From: Macadamia tetraphylla | Taxonomy: Eukaryota > Streptophyta > Magnoliopsida > Proteales > Proteaceae | Length of the DNA stretch: 64,000 nucleotides | Direction: 5' to 3' | Assembly (NCBI GenBank): GCA_022985045.1 | Contig: CM040972.1 | Coordinates: forward strand, 24,157,683 to 24,221,682 | In this document: piece after piece, positions 45,257 to 57,407 of the stretch | How positions within the stretch are numbered: the stretch's first letter is position 1 | How the letters are laid out: every line of letters starts with the position of its first letter | Position numbers and translations under genes: made by a program | The notes under the pieces: model-generated | Databases searched by the model: none | Told to the model about the DNA's origin: nothing | The model's input: the letters and a program-made list of their open reading frames with translations, nothing else

Positions 45257-46310
45257 ATGGCTGAAGTCAAGAAAGGGATAGCTCAGATATTGCATGCACT
45301 TCAGAACCCTCCCAAAGCTAATCCCAGGATTGAGCCTGCACCAGCTACGGGAGATTTGAAACAGAATGGAGCTACGGGTCATTGTAGGAACTCTTCTTGA
45401 GTTGACTCAGGAGAACCAGAGCAAGTTAGGCCAACCGATCAAAGAAAAGTCTCACCTACCCGTCCAAATGGTCAATGAGGGGCCTATTCTAGGCTCCCTC
45501 CTAGGGTAGTGATTGAAGTTGAAGAAGAGGAATTTACAGTGCACGTCAGAAGGGAACCTCTAGAAATGGAGAGAGAAAGGAAAGTTAGGGAGCAATTGGA
45601 AAAAATGGAAAATATACTCTGAGCAGGGAAAAGTTCAGAAAGCCAGACAGTGGTTTCAGATGAAATGAGTTTCTTTTCAGGGCAAGAATTCCTGAGAAAT
45701 TCAAGAGGTAGATTGACAGGTTTGATGGATCAGGAGACCACAAATCTCATCTCAAAGTCTTCCTCAGTATCACCAAGTCATGGCAACTTACAGATAACCA
45801 GATGGGGCAAGCCTTCATTTTAACCTTATCAGGACCAATATTAAGGTGGCCAACCCAGTTGGAGTCATCCCAAACTCAAAATTGGACAACAGTGGTGAAA
45901 GCCTTCACCAAAAAGTACCTATAAAATACCGAGGTGGATGTTAAACATCGAGAGCTTGAGACATTGAGATAGCAATCTAGAGAATGATTCACCGCCTTCT
46001 TGACGAGGTTTAGGAATAAGGCTGGCAAAATGGCAGATCGGCCTTTAGAAGCAGAGCAAGTAGAGATGTTGATAGAGAACTTGTCAAAGCCTTATTATGA
46101 TGTCCTCTACTATCAACATTTATGAACTTTTGATAACAGGCACCGGTACACGTGTGAAAAATAGAATCCTAATAGAAGCTCAGTGTCAAGGTTCCTCCCA
46201 AGATGCAAGGAAGAACACCCGAGTCGGATGTGGAAAGGGTCTGGAAACTAATGTGATGAGTGCAGTTCAGCAGTCAGGCTCCCCAGCCACTTCTTCATAG
46301 CCATTTGTAA
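45257..46310 (+). pseudogene. Tat-C gag, N-terminal and core part
   Basis: Start MAEVKKGIAQILHALQN at 45257. A frame continues with many stops; after frameshifts the core reads KVFLSITKSWQLTDNQMGQA, FILTLSGPILRW, NWTTVVKAFTKKYL and FLTRFRNKAGKMADRPLEAE (about 45750-46060). These blocks match the retrotransposon gag family (PF03732). At least four in-frame stops and two frameshifts. Confidence 0.82.
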
Positions 46311-46366
46311 TACAAGCAGATACACCCTCTCAGAAGGCCCCTCATCTAAGAAGGTAGTTTTTTGAT

Positions 46367-47026
46367 TTGGAAATGCCCGTGACAGTAGAATATGAAAAGT
46401 TAAAGAAACAAGGATTACTAGGGACAGTGGCTCTAAGAGTGATCAGCAACCCTCCTCCAGCTTGGTATAGGGATTATGAATATTATGCTTACCACACTCA
46501 GAAGGGGCACAACACTGAAAGATGCTTAGGCTTGCAACATGCAATTCAGGACTTGGTAGACAACGAAACCATTGAGGTTAAGGTGAAGCAACCTCCCAAT
46601 GTCAATACCAATCCACTTCTCGATCATATGAACAATTTGGATGAAGAAGCCACAGAGAGTGATCCCACTCAACTCATTGTACCCAGAGCTCGGAAGAATC
46701 ACATGAATGCCTGCGCTTATAGGAAAATCATGAATCAAAGGGCCAGAGCCATGAGGACCCCCAAAAGAAGAGAATCATCAGAAGAAAAATTAGAAGATCA
46801 AACTCCCACCGTTCATCCTTCCTCATCAACAGAAGAATCCACTGTACCATATTACCAATCTCCACCATACCTCCCACCTTCACCATTTTATCAGCCTCTG
46901 CCATATCATCAACCTTCCCCCCACCACCAAGGAGAAGGAATTTCCTCATCCTATCACCCCCAATCTTCATATCCTACCTCTCACATTACATCACCTTCAT
47001 ACCATCCCGCTTTGTATCCCTCATAA
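46367..47026 (+). pseudogene. Tat-C gag C-terminus with damaged zinc-knuckle-like block
   Basis: A 219-codon open segment. It reads MPVTVEYEKLKKQGLLG, then YYAYHTQKGHNTERCLGLQ and AIQDLVDNETIEVK. The corresponding block of related elements is C-x2-H-x4-GH-x3-C; the first Cys is Tyr here. The remainder is basic and then Pro/Tyr/Ser/His-rich (SPPYLPPSPFYQPLPYHQPS), a low-complexity linker. The upstream gag core is in another frame. Confidence 0.75.
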
Positions 47027-48384
47027 CCCTCATACCAATCCCATTCTCAAGGTTCGATATATAACCCAAAAGAAGGATGGATGGACGACTACAATTGGAA
47101 GGACATGCTTACACTACCAGACTCCCCAAAAATGACTTCATCAACAGGGTCACTGAATGCATTAGGGAAAGACTAGGAGGGTGATCCAGCTTCTCTAATT
47201 TAGTCCACTATATCTTCAGAGGATAATCTAGAGATAATCGAAGAGATTACATATGATCTTCTTAGAGCAATAACTGCATTGGCCATAGGGGAATAGATCA
47301 AAGAGCACACCTGCCTAATCCACATAAGGAGTAACACAGACCCAGTGAAGTCAAGTCTAACCCTGTGGAAATCTTTCGGTCTATACGCTCTGAATACTAT
47401 GAGCGTTTGGACATAGGAGAATTTATTGGTCAAGAGGAATCTGATGGAGAACCAAGTGAGGGAAAAATTAGTGAAGAAGAGGATGATGACGATGACGATG
47501 ACGACAAGAATAAGGATGAGAATGATGGAGATGACTTTGATTCTCAAGAGGATGATGAGTATCCAAACTAGGATGACTACCAAGGGCCTTGGTACAATGA
47601 TAATGATGATGAGTCAGAATATTACTCACCAGACCACCAAACATGTTTCTCAGTTTATGCTATCGGTGATGATGACCTAATAGTTGATCCGACAGGTGGT
47701 ATTTACCCTTTCCTCTACATGGGGGAGATGATTCTACATCAGATTCAAAGAATGATGAGGAATCTAGAGTGCCAACACAAATTTATATGGATGAACAGTA
47801 CTCCACATTTGAGTAAGAAGAAAAACTGTGTGAAGTGTACTCTAACACATTGAGCATGCAAGAGAGAGTAGAAGAAATTGACATGTTGGGTAAAGTAACT
47901 ATCAGTGATCGTTATTATTTTGAGCAGCTGAATGATCTAGAGGAAATAGGGCCAGATGACACATTCGCAAAGGCAGTAGACACCGCATTCCAATAGCTAT
48001 CTAATACAGTAAAAAATTTATGAGCGAGGGCTCTTGACATTTGTGAAGGACCTTGACTTCCCACCCCAAGTAGGGAGGGAGAATCAGAAGAAGAGGATGA
48101 TCCTATGGTATGGATAATCACCATAACAAATAGTGATGATGAAGATTGTTATCCCATAGAGATTATTGTGAAGAAACCAGTCAATGTGATGGAGACCCGA
48201 AGTGGAAGAGGCTATAAGGGTAAGGCTCTAGCAGTAGAATAGTCAGGGACCAGTGAGGCTGAAACCAACAGCTTGAAGAAGGTGCCTAAGAATCTTGTCC
48301 TAGCTCAACTCAAGAAGTCTCAGGCTAATATCTCAATTTGGGGACTATTAATGGCCTCCCCCATACACCGTGAAGCAGTTTTGA
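47027..48384 (+). pseudogene. Tat-C gag/protease linker, acidic
   Basis: Broken frames. 47365-47571 encodes an acidic run (EEEDDDDDDDDKNKDEND). A later segment has VNVMETRSGRGYKG (about 48181-48222), resembling the TRSGR motif preceding protease in Tat elements. There is no catalytic domain. Six or more stops. Confidence 0.6.
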
Positions 48385-48942
48385 AGTCTCACTAATGTAC
48401 AGGTGCCGATCGAGATAAATCCGAAACATCTCACACATATTGTAGGGGCAACTTATGCAGTACAATCCTTGATGTTCTTAGATTTAGAGCTTCCCAAAGG
48501 GGTCCCACACAATTGAGCTCTCCACATCATGGTAGAATGCCTTGACAAGGTGGTTCCCCATGTTCTTGTTGACAACAGGTCTGCTTTGAATATGCTACCT
48601 TTGAGATCGACGAAGAGTATTGGCATCAACCTAGAAGAAATGAGGCCGACTAACCAAACCATATGAGCGTATGACAATAATAAGAGGAAGATCCTTGGCA
48701 TCCTAATCCTTGTCGTAAAGATTGGCCCAGTGAAGTTTGATATTGATTTTCAACTCATTGTTATACCGGTAGCTTTTAACATGCTCTTGGGAAGGCCTTG
48801 GTTGCATCATACGAAGGCAGTGTCCTCTAGTGTCCATCAAAAAATGAAGTTCATTCATGAAGGAAAGGTGATCACAGTAGTCGGAGATCCCGAGTTGGTT
48901 AACACCTTAGCCAATATTAAAAATGGAGAAGAACAAGACTAG
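48385..48942 (+). pseudogene. Tat-C aspartic protease
   Basis: Reads HVLVDNRSALNMLPL (about 48561-48605). Related elements have VLVDGGSALN or VLIDNGSSLN, so the catalytic Asp is kept but the following Gly is lost. After a TGA at 48663 the domain continues with FNMLLGRPWLHHTKAVSSSV (48776-48835) and FIHEGKVITVVGDPEL, the usual C-terminal part. Probably inactive. Confidence 0.85.
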
Positions 48943-49039
48943 GAAGTTCAACTAAGTGATTTTGAATTAGATACAACTTGTGCAGCTATGAAGCCATCTG
49001 GAGTCTACCAGTAAATCAGATGATGAAGAATATGTAATA

Positions 49040-49165
49040 TTTTCCTGGCATGGGGCTAGGAAAAATATCATCAAGGAGTTCCAAAGCAGCTTAGTTTGGT
49101 AATGAACAAAGGAAAGAATGGTCTCGGGTACACTCCTTCGACCACCAAGGGGCAAAAAGTATTGA
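49040..49165 (+). pseudogene. G-patch-like glycine motif remnant (Tat-C)
   Basis: MGLGKN (about 49050) and, after a frameshift, NKGKNGLGYTPST (about 49107-49145). Glycine-rich blocks of this kind occur between protease and RT in plant Tat elements and recall G-patch RNA-binding motifs. Short and broken. Confidence 0.45.
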
Positions 49166-49252
49166 GGATGGCTAGGAAAATCTCTCTCTTACTACCATAC
49201 TCTCAATGGATATTTTGTAAGGGAAGGAGACGATTTCCCCTTTTGAAGAAAT

Positions 49253-50209
49253 GTGGATCCATGGTTTGATGAAACCGCCGCAAAGATGCAACCAGGATTT
49301 GAAGTGTTCTATCAGGATGAGTTCGAATGGGTAACTCATGAAGTAGAACAACAACAAATGCTAGTCAAAGAAAGTGATCAAGATAGCTGCATCACTAGGA
49401 TAGCAGAGATTACACTAATTGAAAATGGGTCTTCCTCTAGTAACCTTACAACATTGATCCAATCAAAGGAGGCACCAAGTCCTCGAGTCCTCTTGAAAAG
49501 AGAATGGAAAAAGAAGATAAGGCTCACCTGGAGCCTACAGTTTCCTATTGATTTGAAAAGCTACATTTGCTCCCTCCTACAAGAACCAAGAGCTCGAGAG
49601 CTACATGAGCTCAAGCCTCATCCTTTCAAAGGAAGAAGTGCATATGCAAAGCAAAGAAGAGCACAAAGAATGATGGTTTGCATGTACTATGCCCAAGTCA
49701 ACTGCAATGGGAAGGTTCGTGAAGGTTGTCAAAGATGTGACCAAAGCATCAAGATGGCATCCCTCAACATGCTTAAAAGGATGGACTTTATAGAAAGAGG
49801 ATTGAGCAATCTCCACCAATCCTCACCCCTCAAAAAGTTTGGTTTTCGAGAACACAAGGTTGATCAGCTGGTATTTGTGAATCAAAAGGCACCTATTTGG
49901 AAAAACCATTGCACCATTGAAGAAGAAGCAGCAACTTTCTCAGAAGAAGAAGAAGGCCCTTTGCCTTACCTCCTCATCCATCGAGCCGCCGAACCCATTT
50001 TGAACTGGACAAACATTGGAGAAAACTTTAAGTTTGCTTATGCTATTAAGTCAACCAGCCTGAATACCCCTGGCAAAAGCATGAAGCCAGTTATCAAGTC
50101 TGTAGTCAAGTCTGTTGTTTATGATTTTGTGTCGGCGTCCCCTCTCGAGGAGAGTCTAGAGTCCTTGTATGTCAAGTCTATAGTCTATTACTCCTTCTTT
50201 CATGAATGA
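49253..50209 (+). pseudogene. Tat-C protease/RT linker ORF, 318 codons
   Basis: The longest open frame in the window. It begins MDPWFDETAAKMQPGFEVFY. The middle has KPHPFKGRSAYAKQRRAQRM and a Cys cluster (CNGKVREGCQRCDQ); a segment FSEEEEGPLPYLLIHRA follows. No enzymatic motif is visible. It lies where Tat polyproteins have a poorly conserved spacer between protease and RT, and the RT frame starts about 120 bp further on. The good preservation may be chance. Confidence 0.6.
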
Positions 50210-50330
50210 AATTTCTGATTTCAAGTATGGCTTGCCTCCTTTTTCTGATGATGATCTTAATAAATACCAAGAATCAATAAAACAATGCAAACTAAAGAAA
50301 ATCCAACCCATCCTTGAGGATACTCAGGTT

Positions 50331-51404
50331 ATTAATCTAGGAACCAACCAATGCCCTTGAGAAGTAAAAATTGGCACTACCCTTGATGACAAAGAAGCAA
50401 AATAGATGATTAGACTTCTGAAGGAATTTACGGAGGCCTTTGCTTGGTCTTATGAGGATATGCCTAGTATCGACCCCAACATCGTGCAGCATCGATTGCT
50501 GACTTACCCTGAGGCAAAGTCAGTAAAGCAGAAGCTCCGAAGAATGCATCCAGAATGGAGCGAAAATGTCAAAGAAGCGGTTGTGAAATAGTGGAATGCA
50601 TTCTACAAGTGGTGAAATACCCCCAATGGTTGGCCAACATAGTACCAATACCAAAGAAAGATGGCAAGGTATGAATGTGCATGGACTTCCAAGATCTTAA
50701 GAAAGTAAGCCCTAAAGATGACTTCCCATTACCTCACATTGAAGTATTGGTGGACAACACAGCAGGGCATGCCTTGTTATCATTTATGGATGGATTCTCA
50801 GGATACCACCAAATAAGCATGCACCCAGAAGATCGTGAGAAGACAACCTTCACCACTCTATGAGGAACCTATTGTTACAAGGTGATGCCTTTTTTACTGA
50901 AGAACGTCGAAGTAACTTAGCAGAGAGTAGCTATGGCCATATTGTACAACATGATGAATAAAGATCTGGAAGTCTATGTGGATGACATGATAGTAAAGTC
51001 AAAAGATCGACAGGGGCACATTCCCGTGCTAAGGTGATTCTTTGAAAGAATCAAGAAGTATCAGCTAAAGTTGAATCCTTAGAAGTGTATATTCAGGACA
51101 ACAGTAGGAAAGTTGTTAGGTTTCTTGGTGAGTGAAAGAGGCATTGAAGTTGACCCTATCAAGATCAAGGCAATTTAGGAAATGCTCACACCTCAAACTG
51201 AGAAGCAAATACAAGAATTTTTGGGTCACATCCAGTATATTAGCAGATTCATAGGTCAATTGACTACAATCTGTGAACCAATTTTCAAGCTGTTGAAGAA
51301 GGATCAACCCAAAAAATGGAATGACCAATGGCAACAAGCTTTTGACAAAATCAAAGGATACCTCATGAAACCACCAGTATTGACACCGCCGGTGGAAGGA
51401 GAAT
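50331..51404 (+). pseudogene. Tat-C reverse transcriptase
   Basis: The lead-in has FTEAFAWSYEDMPSIDPNIV (about 50427-50486). The palm has WLANIVPIPKKDGKV, then a TGA where Arg is expected, MCMDFQDLKKVSPKDDFPLP, MDGFSGYHQISM and the active site VYVDDMIVKSKD (about 50972-51007), with both Asp residues kept. The C-terminal thumb reads IQEFLGHIQYISRFIGQLT. A TGA replaces Trp before GTYCYKVMPF, and TAG codons follow in LNP*KC and AI*EML. The frame ends at 51404, where the solo LTR is inserted. Confidence 0.92.
51400..51404. repeat. Left target-site duplication of the solo LTR (AGAAT)
   Basis: Pairs with AGAAC at 54709-54713, one mismatch. With one copy removed, the RT/RNase H reading frame continues without shift. 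Confidence 0.85.
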
Positions 51405-54400
51405 TGTAACACCCAAAATCTCACATCTTTACATTGGCTACAAACAGGTAAGAGTCACAAATTGGAGAGGCCAACACTAGCTTGGTTGGTAGCAGTGGAA
51501 TTCCAGGAAGGGAAGAATGACCCAACATGTACTTGTGCCTACTGCCAATGGTGTTGGAGGGATCAGTAGGAAAAGTGGGCTAAGAGGTAAATTCCTTGAT
51601 AAGGTTGGACAATAGAATGACCCTAGGTGATGCTAAAATGACTGAATAATAAGACCCGAACAAGTTCAGATACATGTTGTTTACAACATGTCATTACAAT
51701 TGCTGTGATTTTAGCAAGGTTAATGTTCATGGGAATTTTAATCATTTTATATGACAATATCTGAAGATTATTTCTTCTATAAAATGATAGAACATTGAGT
51801 TTTAAATCCAATGCAACTTGAATAATCTCAATCTGAGCTCGGACGAGAAAGATATGATCATTTTCGTATAGACTGTCTGAACAGGCCAAGAAATAGAGGT
51901 CAACCAGCAACTACCGGTTCAGTTCTGTTTTGCAGAATTTGACATGTCTTTTGATGGCAGAGTGCAATTGGCAACCCAGATTTATCGGGAAATTCAACTG
52001 GCTAGCTGGATCAATTTCGGATGAACAAGACCATATCAGACTTAGCCGATAGAGAGCAAGTGGCAACTGCTGGTTTGGTAAAAAGGGTGAAAAAAAATAG
52101 ATATAAAATGTATATTTTATTATTATAAAAGGAGGGGCTATATAAAGTCCATCACCTCCTATCTAACCTTTATTTCTCACATTCTATTCACCCTTTAGTA
52201 AGAGGAAGAAAGGAGAAAGAAGAAGAAGAAGAGAGGAGAAGAAGAGAAGGGAAGAGAGAGAAATTACTGTAGAGATTGATTTGCTTGGGAAATTGCTAGA
52301 GGATTCAGCAAAAAAGTAAGAAATCTCACTAGATTAACTTCTAATAAGAGGGATTTTTAGAAATAAAAGGGGGTTTAAACTGATTTGGACTGGAATTTGT
52401 GAAAAGAGAGGAAATCTGGAAATTTCAGTAACAACTCAACTACATAGAGTTTAATTTCTCTGAAATTGGTGGATTAAATTGGAAAAGAATGTAATAATTT
52501 AGTTAATTGATGTGTACACCATGACTGATTCCTACAGAGAGTGAGGATTCTCACTAACTCTCCTTAATTAGGAAAAATTCCATGTGGATGAGGAGAAAAT
52601 CCATTCAATTTTACTGTTCTAAGGTCTAAAATTTACATGCAAGTTAATTGAGGCTTAATCCTCCACATGCAAGGTAAAAATTCATTTTTATTTCACTGTT
52701 TTGAGGTCTAAGATTCACCTGCAAGGTGGGAATTGATGGTAGATCACGTGCATGATAAGATTAATGATGGATTTCAAACATGCAACCTCAAATTGAGGGT
52801 TTATCATGAAAATTAGTTTTATTTTACTATAGTAGATGGAATTATATATATTTGAAATGAAATTTGAGATGGGATCTTCATTATTGAAGGCCGATTTGGA
52901 ACTGGGAGACTGGGTTCCTTACTTGAAGCTCTGGAATAGAGAATTAATTTGAAATTAGAAAGAAATCCCATCTCAATTTCACTAATTTGAGGGTATAGAG
53001 ACAAATGCAAGAGATATTGAGTATAAATTCTATGCGTGCTTATGGAATTGAGAATTTATCATCAATTTTGAAGTTAAAATTCTAATATCCACTCTAGGTT
53101 CATAATTTCATATAAGAAATTGGTCAAATTGGGGGAAATCTAAAATTTCTACTGAATCCCATGTAAGACCCTAAGGATTTAAAATGAAATTTATTAAATT
53201 GGACTTGAAGAGGAATTGTGGAGCATATAAGGGAGGTTATAGATGATCTTATTAGGGAGATATTAGGTAGCAATATTAGGGGTAGGTAAAAATTTACTTG
53301 ATTTTAATACATGTGTATAATTGTTGATTTTTAGGAATCCCAGATAGCCGTGAGAGAGATTCCTTGGCACCAGGAGAGATTGTGGTCCTTGATATTGACT
53401 GTGAGTGGGTGCCCTTCTTAACCCCCATTCTTTTGGTGTGTTTATTAATGTTGACCATGCATTACTTGTTGTATTCGTGCATTTTCTTTCATTTTCATCA
53501 TTTGCTTCTACTTGCATATTTGTGGTATGATGGATATGATGGTGGTGGAAATGTGGAAGGAAAGGTAAGTGAGATGGGTCACATGCAGGTGCCCATGTGT
53601 GCATATATGGTTTGGATGATTTGTTGTGCACCATGTAGAATGTTGGGCTAGGTATCATAACCCCAAGTGCTAAATCCCTTGTTCGTAGGCGGTTAGGTAT
53701 GGACTAATCCTAATAAAAGTGACTGCCTAATCAGCAGTGCACTTTGAGTATTATGACGTATTGTACCAGTGGTGGATGTGTATGGGTGTGAGTGTCTATG
53801 ACAGGATACGACATACTGTATGCCTATAGATATATTTATGATATGGGGTTACCTTTTAGGGGTTAGCTGGTGTAGACCGGGACCCGTATCGACACTAGCT
53901 GGCTCCTGCCTACGGCATAGCTTGTATTCCTGAGGCCCAACATACAAGATAGGGAATGCCACCTGCGTCGGTATCACTTATACCCATAAAAGATGAGACT
54001 TAGTAATGGACTAGGAAATCTGAATAGTTAAATAAATAGATTCATGAGCATCATTCTATTGTGTGGAGCATGCATTGCATATAGATGCAGGTGTTTGTTT
54101 CTATCCCACCCTCTCGCTGAGCATCACCATGTGCTCACCCCCCATTTCTTTGTTTCATAGATGAAGAGAGCAGTCAGCTGCAGGTTGATAATTCAGAGCA
54201 TGATGACATGGTTATGGATCAATTGGCTTGTATTCTGGATTTTGATGATTTCAGTCATGGGCATGACTGCAAATGTGATGATTGTGCATACAGTGGACAA
54301 TAATATTGAGGATTGATGTATTTGATTATCCTTTTGTGTATATATGTGGATAGTGATGGAAATCAATTTTTATTGATACAAGTTGGAGGGTAAAACTACT

Positions 54401-54708
54401 GTTAAAAGATATTTTGTGTAAATATTTGTTTTAGAACGGGATGAATGTATATATATGGATTACTATATATGTTGTTGTGAATCATTGTATATATGGTATC
54501 AAGTATCACATAGAAGCACTGGATGGATATTATCTATATTTGATTTTATGTGATCCGTTGCGAACTCTGATTATGATTTTAGCATATATGGTTGTAGTGT
54601 TGTGGACTCTCCTAGAGTAGGATCTTGGTTTGGCGGGCTGCCTGGGTGCGGTGAGGTATCCAGTGCCGGCGCACCTGTGCCATATAAAGGGCAAGATAGG
54701 GTGTGACA
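51405..54708 (+). repeat. Solo LTR (Chromo-C), chromovirus type
   Basis: 3304 bp, from TGTAACACCC to GGGTGTGACA, flanked by a five-base duplication and splitting the Tat-C pol between RT and RNase H. No internal region remains, so it arose by LTR-LTR recombination. A TATA box is at 52139-52146 and a GA-rich tract at 52200-52262. It shares the module 51612-51960 with the Chromo-A leader and the block near 53640 with the Chromo-A LTR repeats. Open frames inside are short and not credible genes. Confidence 0.88.
52139..52146 (+). promoter_or_regulatory. TATA box of the solo LTR
   Basis: TATATAAA about 55 bp before the GA-rich tract. It could still start transcription into Tat-C RNase H and integrase. 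Confidence 0.5.
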
Positions 54709-54713
54709 AGAAC
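54709..54713. repeat. Right target-site duplication of the solo LTR (AGAAC)
   Basis: See 51400-51404. Confidence 0.85.
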
Positions 54714-55450
54714 CACTTCTCTTGTACTTATCCATGGGAGAATATTCCATGGGCTCTTTGCTAGCACAAAAAGAGACGAAAGAAGGGGCAGAGCATGCCA
54801 TATACTACCTTAATAAGAAGTTCCTAGAATATGAGACACTGTACACATCTTTGGAAAGACCTTGTTCTGTATTGATTTGGGCAATGAAAAGGTTGTGAAA
54901 CTACATGGTTTCCTATCCAATGCACTTGATCTCAAAGATGGATCCCATCAAATACCTCTTCGAGAAACCAACCCTAACAGGAAGGATAGACCATTTGTTG
55001 CTTTTGCTATCAGAGTTTTACATCACCTATGTTACTCAAAAATCTATCAAGGGGTAGGCCATAGCAGATCATTTGGATGCCCACCCCATCGAAGATGGAA
55101 GATCCTTCGATGATGCCTTTCCTATTGAAGGAATCACATCAATAGAGGAAGAAGACACAGCTAATGAATGGTAATTATTCTTTGATGGAGTAGCTAATCA
55201 AAAGGGTTGTGGTGCAGGAATATTGTTTGTCACTCCTGACGGCCTTTTTTTGCCTTCATCATTCAGCCTTGATTTTCACGATACTAACAATATTGTTGAA
55301 TATGAAGCTTATGCTTTGGGGCTCAAAACTACTTTGACTATTGGAGTTAAAAGGATTAAGGTTTACGGTGATTCATCCACCGTCATTTGTCAGAGACAGG
55401 GAAATTGGAAAACTAGAGATGAAAAGTTGAAGTCATACTAAGAACATTTG
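54714..55450 (+). pseudogene. Tat-C RNase H and second, archaeal-type RNase H
   Basis: The first domain resumes with SLLAQKETKEGAEHAIYYL and LNKKFLEYET, the usual RT-linked RNase H, then decays after about 54850. The second domain, about 55170-55441, reads LFFDGVANQKGCGAGI, then NNIVEYEAYALGL and KVYGDSSTVI. Its Asp-Glu-Asp residues are in place, and the pattern is that of the additional archaeal-type RNase H known in the Tat/Ogre lineage. A TAA (after NEW) precedes the domain and a TAA ends it at 55441. Confidence 0.85.
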
Positions 55451-56890
55451 GAAGAGGTGGTTGAACACTTTGAGAAGATCTCGTTTGAATATACTTCCAG
55501 AGAGATAACAACAGGTTTGTTGATGCCCTTGCAACCTTGGCTTCCATGGTAGAATGCAACCCTATGGCTAGGGTCCGACCATTCTTAGTAGAGAACAAAG
55601 AAGCATGCCCATTTATCAGAATTCAGTGAACTCTCTCACTGTGGATGGTCAGTATTGGTTCTCTCTCATAGTGGATTTCACCAGGGAAAGGAAGTATCCA
55701 GTTGAAGCAACTGACAGAGAAAAGAAATTTCTAAAGAGATATGCCACCCAGTTTATTCTTTAAGAGGATTTGTTATACAAGAGATCCTATGACGAAATAC
55801 AGTTGTGGTGTGTAGACGAGGAGCAAGCTGGAACCATTATGGAGGAAATTCATCAAGGTCTCTATGGACCCCACATAAATGTCAAGATGTTATCTAAGAA
55901 GATCCTCAGGCTGGGATATTACTGAGATATTACTGGAATACAATGGAAGCAGATTGTGTGGACTTTGTCAAGAAGTGCCACAAGTGTTAGATATTTTCCA
56001 ACATCATACATATCCCGCCAACAGAGTTGCATTCGCTTAGTTCACCTAGGCCATTCTTCACTTGGGGCATCGACATCATTGGGAAGACCAACCCCAAAGC
56101 ATCCAATGGTCACGAGCTCATCTTGGTAGCAATTGATTATTTGACCATATGAGTAGAAGCTCAGTCATATGCGGTCCTCACATCTGCTAAGGTAGCCAAA
56201 TTCATCCAAGAAAATATCTTTTTCCAATATAGAGTACCTCAACAGTTGATATCATATCAGGGATCCCATTCATGGGGCAAGACCAAAAAAATCCGCACAA
56301 AGTTTGGTGTCAAAAGGCATCGCTCTACCACTTACAGGCCATAGACCAATGGGGCAGTAGAAGTAACCAATAAAAACATCAAAGTCATCCTATAGAAAGA
56401 TGCGGAAACACATAAGGATTGGGCTAATAAGTTACCCCTTTCATTATGGGCATACCAAACTTCTGTACGATCCTCGATAGGGGCAACCCCTTTCTCTTTG
56501 GTAAATGGGGTTGAGGCTGTTCGACCCGTGGAAATCCTGGTACCATCCCTAAGGGTGCTTCTTGATAGTCAGCTACCTAAAGAGACAGGGTGAAGACCAG
56601 ACATGACGAGCTCAATTTTCTCGATGAAAAGGGTATGAAAGCCATAGATAATCTAAAGAAATATCAACTGAGGATGGCCAGGGCCTTTAACAAGAAGGTG
56701 AAGCCCCGCCACATAAAAGAGGGTGAACTTGTTCTTTAAGAACAAAGAGCCCCAATTCATGACCCAACTTGAGTGGCCCATTCACTGTCAAATAGATTTT
56801 ACCAGGAAAATCTGTGAAACTCATAGACCACAATGGCGAAGAAATACCCGAACTGGTTAACATGGACCAACTTAAGAAATATTATGTCTA
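55451..56890 (+). pseudogene. Tat-C integrase with linker
   Basis: Linker remnants (55451-55840) include the block NSLTVDG. HQGLYGPHINVKML starts the zinc-binding module (about 55852), with a 15-bp duplicated segment after GYY (GATATTACTG repeated near 55915-55935). The core has TWGIDIIGK with the first Asp near 56070. The second block reads LISYQGSH, where the catalytic Asp has become Tyr. NGAVEVTNK holds the Glu (about 56350). The C-terminal part is frameshifted after QLPKETG (about 56590). Several stops. Compare the intact triad in Tat-A. Confidence 0.88.
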
Positions 56891-57044
56891 AAAAGGTGAA
56901 TAACTAGAACTACGTTAGACCTGATTCCTTTCGATGGATATGTAGGCAACTTGACATATGCAAGTGCAGTCTCAACTATCTCAAGGTAATAAATTTGTTC
57001 CTAAATTAATAATCAAATTGCCCTAAAAGATCATCATAGTTTGT
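56891..57044 (+). other. Conserved post-integrase block of Tat-C
   Basis: AACTACGTTAGACCTGATTC and GGATATGTAGGCAAC, as after the Tat-A integrase. No coding region. Confidence 0.65.
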
Positions 57045-57240
57045 GTCCCCCAAGAATTGCCATTTGGCATACAAGGCCATTAGGTATTTGTCGTTCGCCT
57101 ATTGGTCCGTTAATTTTTATCCAGGATTCTATCCCCCAAAAATTGCCATTTGGCATGCAATGCCATTAGGTATCTGTCATTCACCTACGGTCCATCAAAC
57201 TCTTATCCAGGATTCCATCCCCTAAAAGAAAATCGCCACC
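57045..57240 (+). repeat. About 86-bp tandem repeat after integrase (Tat-C)
   Basis: Units begin at about 57045, 57130 and 57217 (the last partial), with CCCCCAAAAATTGCCATTTG, TGCCATTAGGTATCTGTC and ATCCAGGATTC. Tat-B has one inverted unit near 40145-40200. Confidence 0.75.
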
Positions 57241-57407
57241 CGACACTAGTTTATCAAGGTCAGTTTATTCCCCATCCTTGATCCATAAAAAAAAATAAAA
57301 AGAGCTTGATGCAACAATGGTAAAGCATTGTTTGAGTCATTAGCTAATGAGTAATGCTTTGATAAATCATCATATCTCTTTTGTTTGTGATGGTTTCAGG
57401 AAAATTC

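Noticed and set aside
53364..53651. 95-codon hydrophobic open frame inside the solo LTR.
   Set aside because: It sits in R/U5-like sequence, has no start context, and related LTR sequence in Chromo-A is not open.
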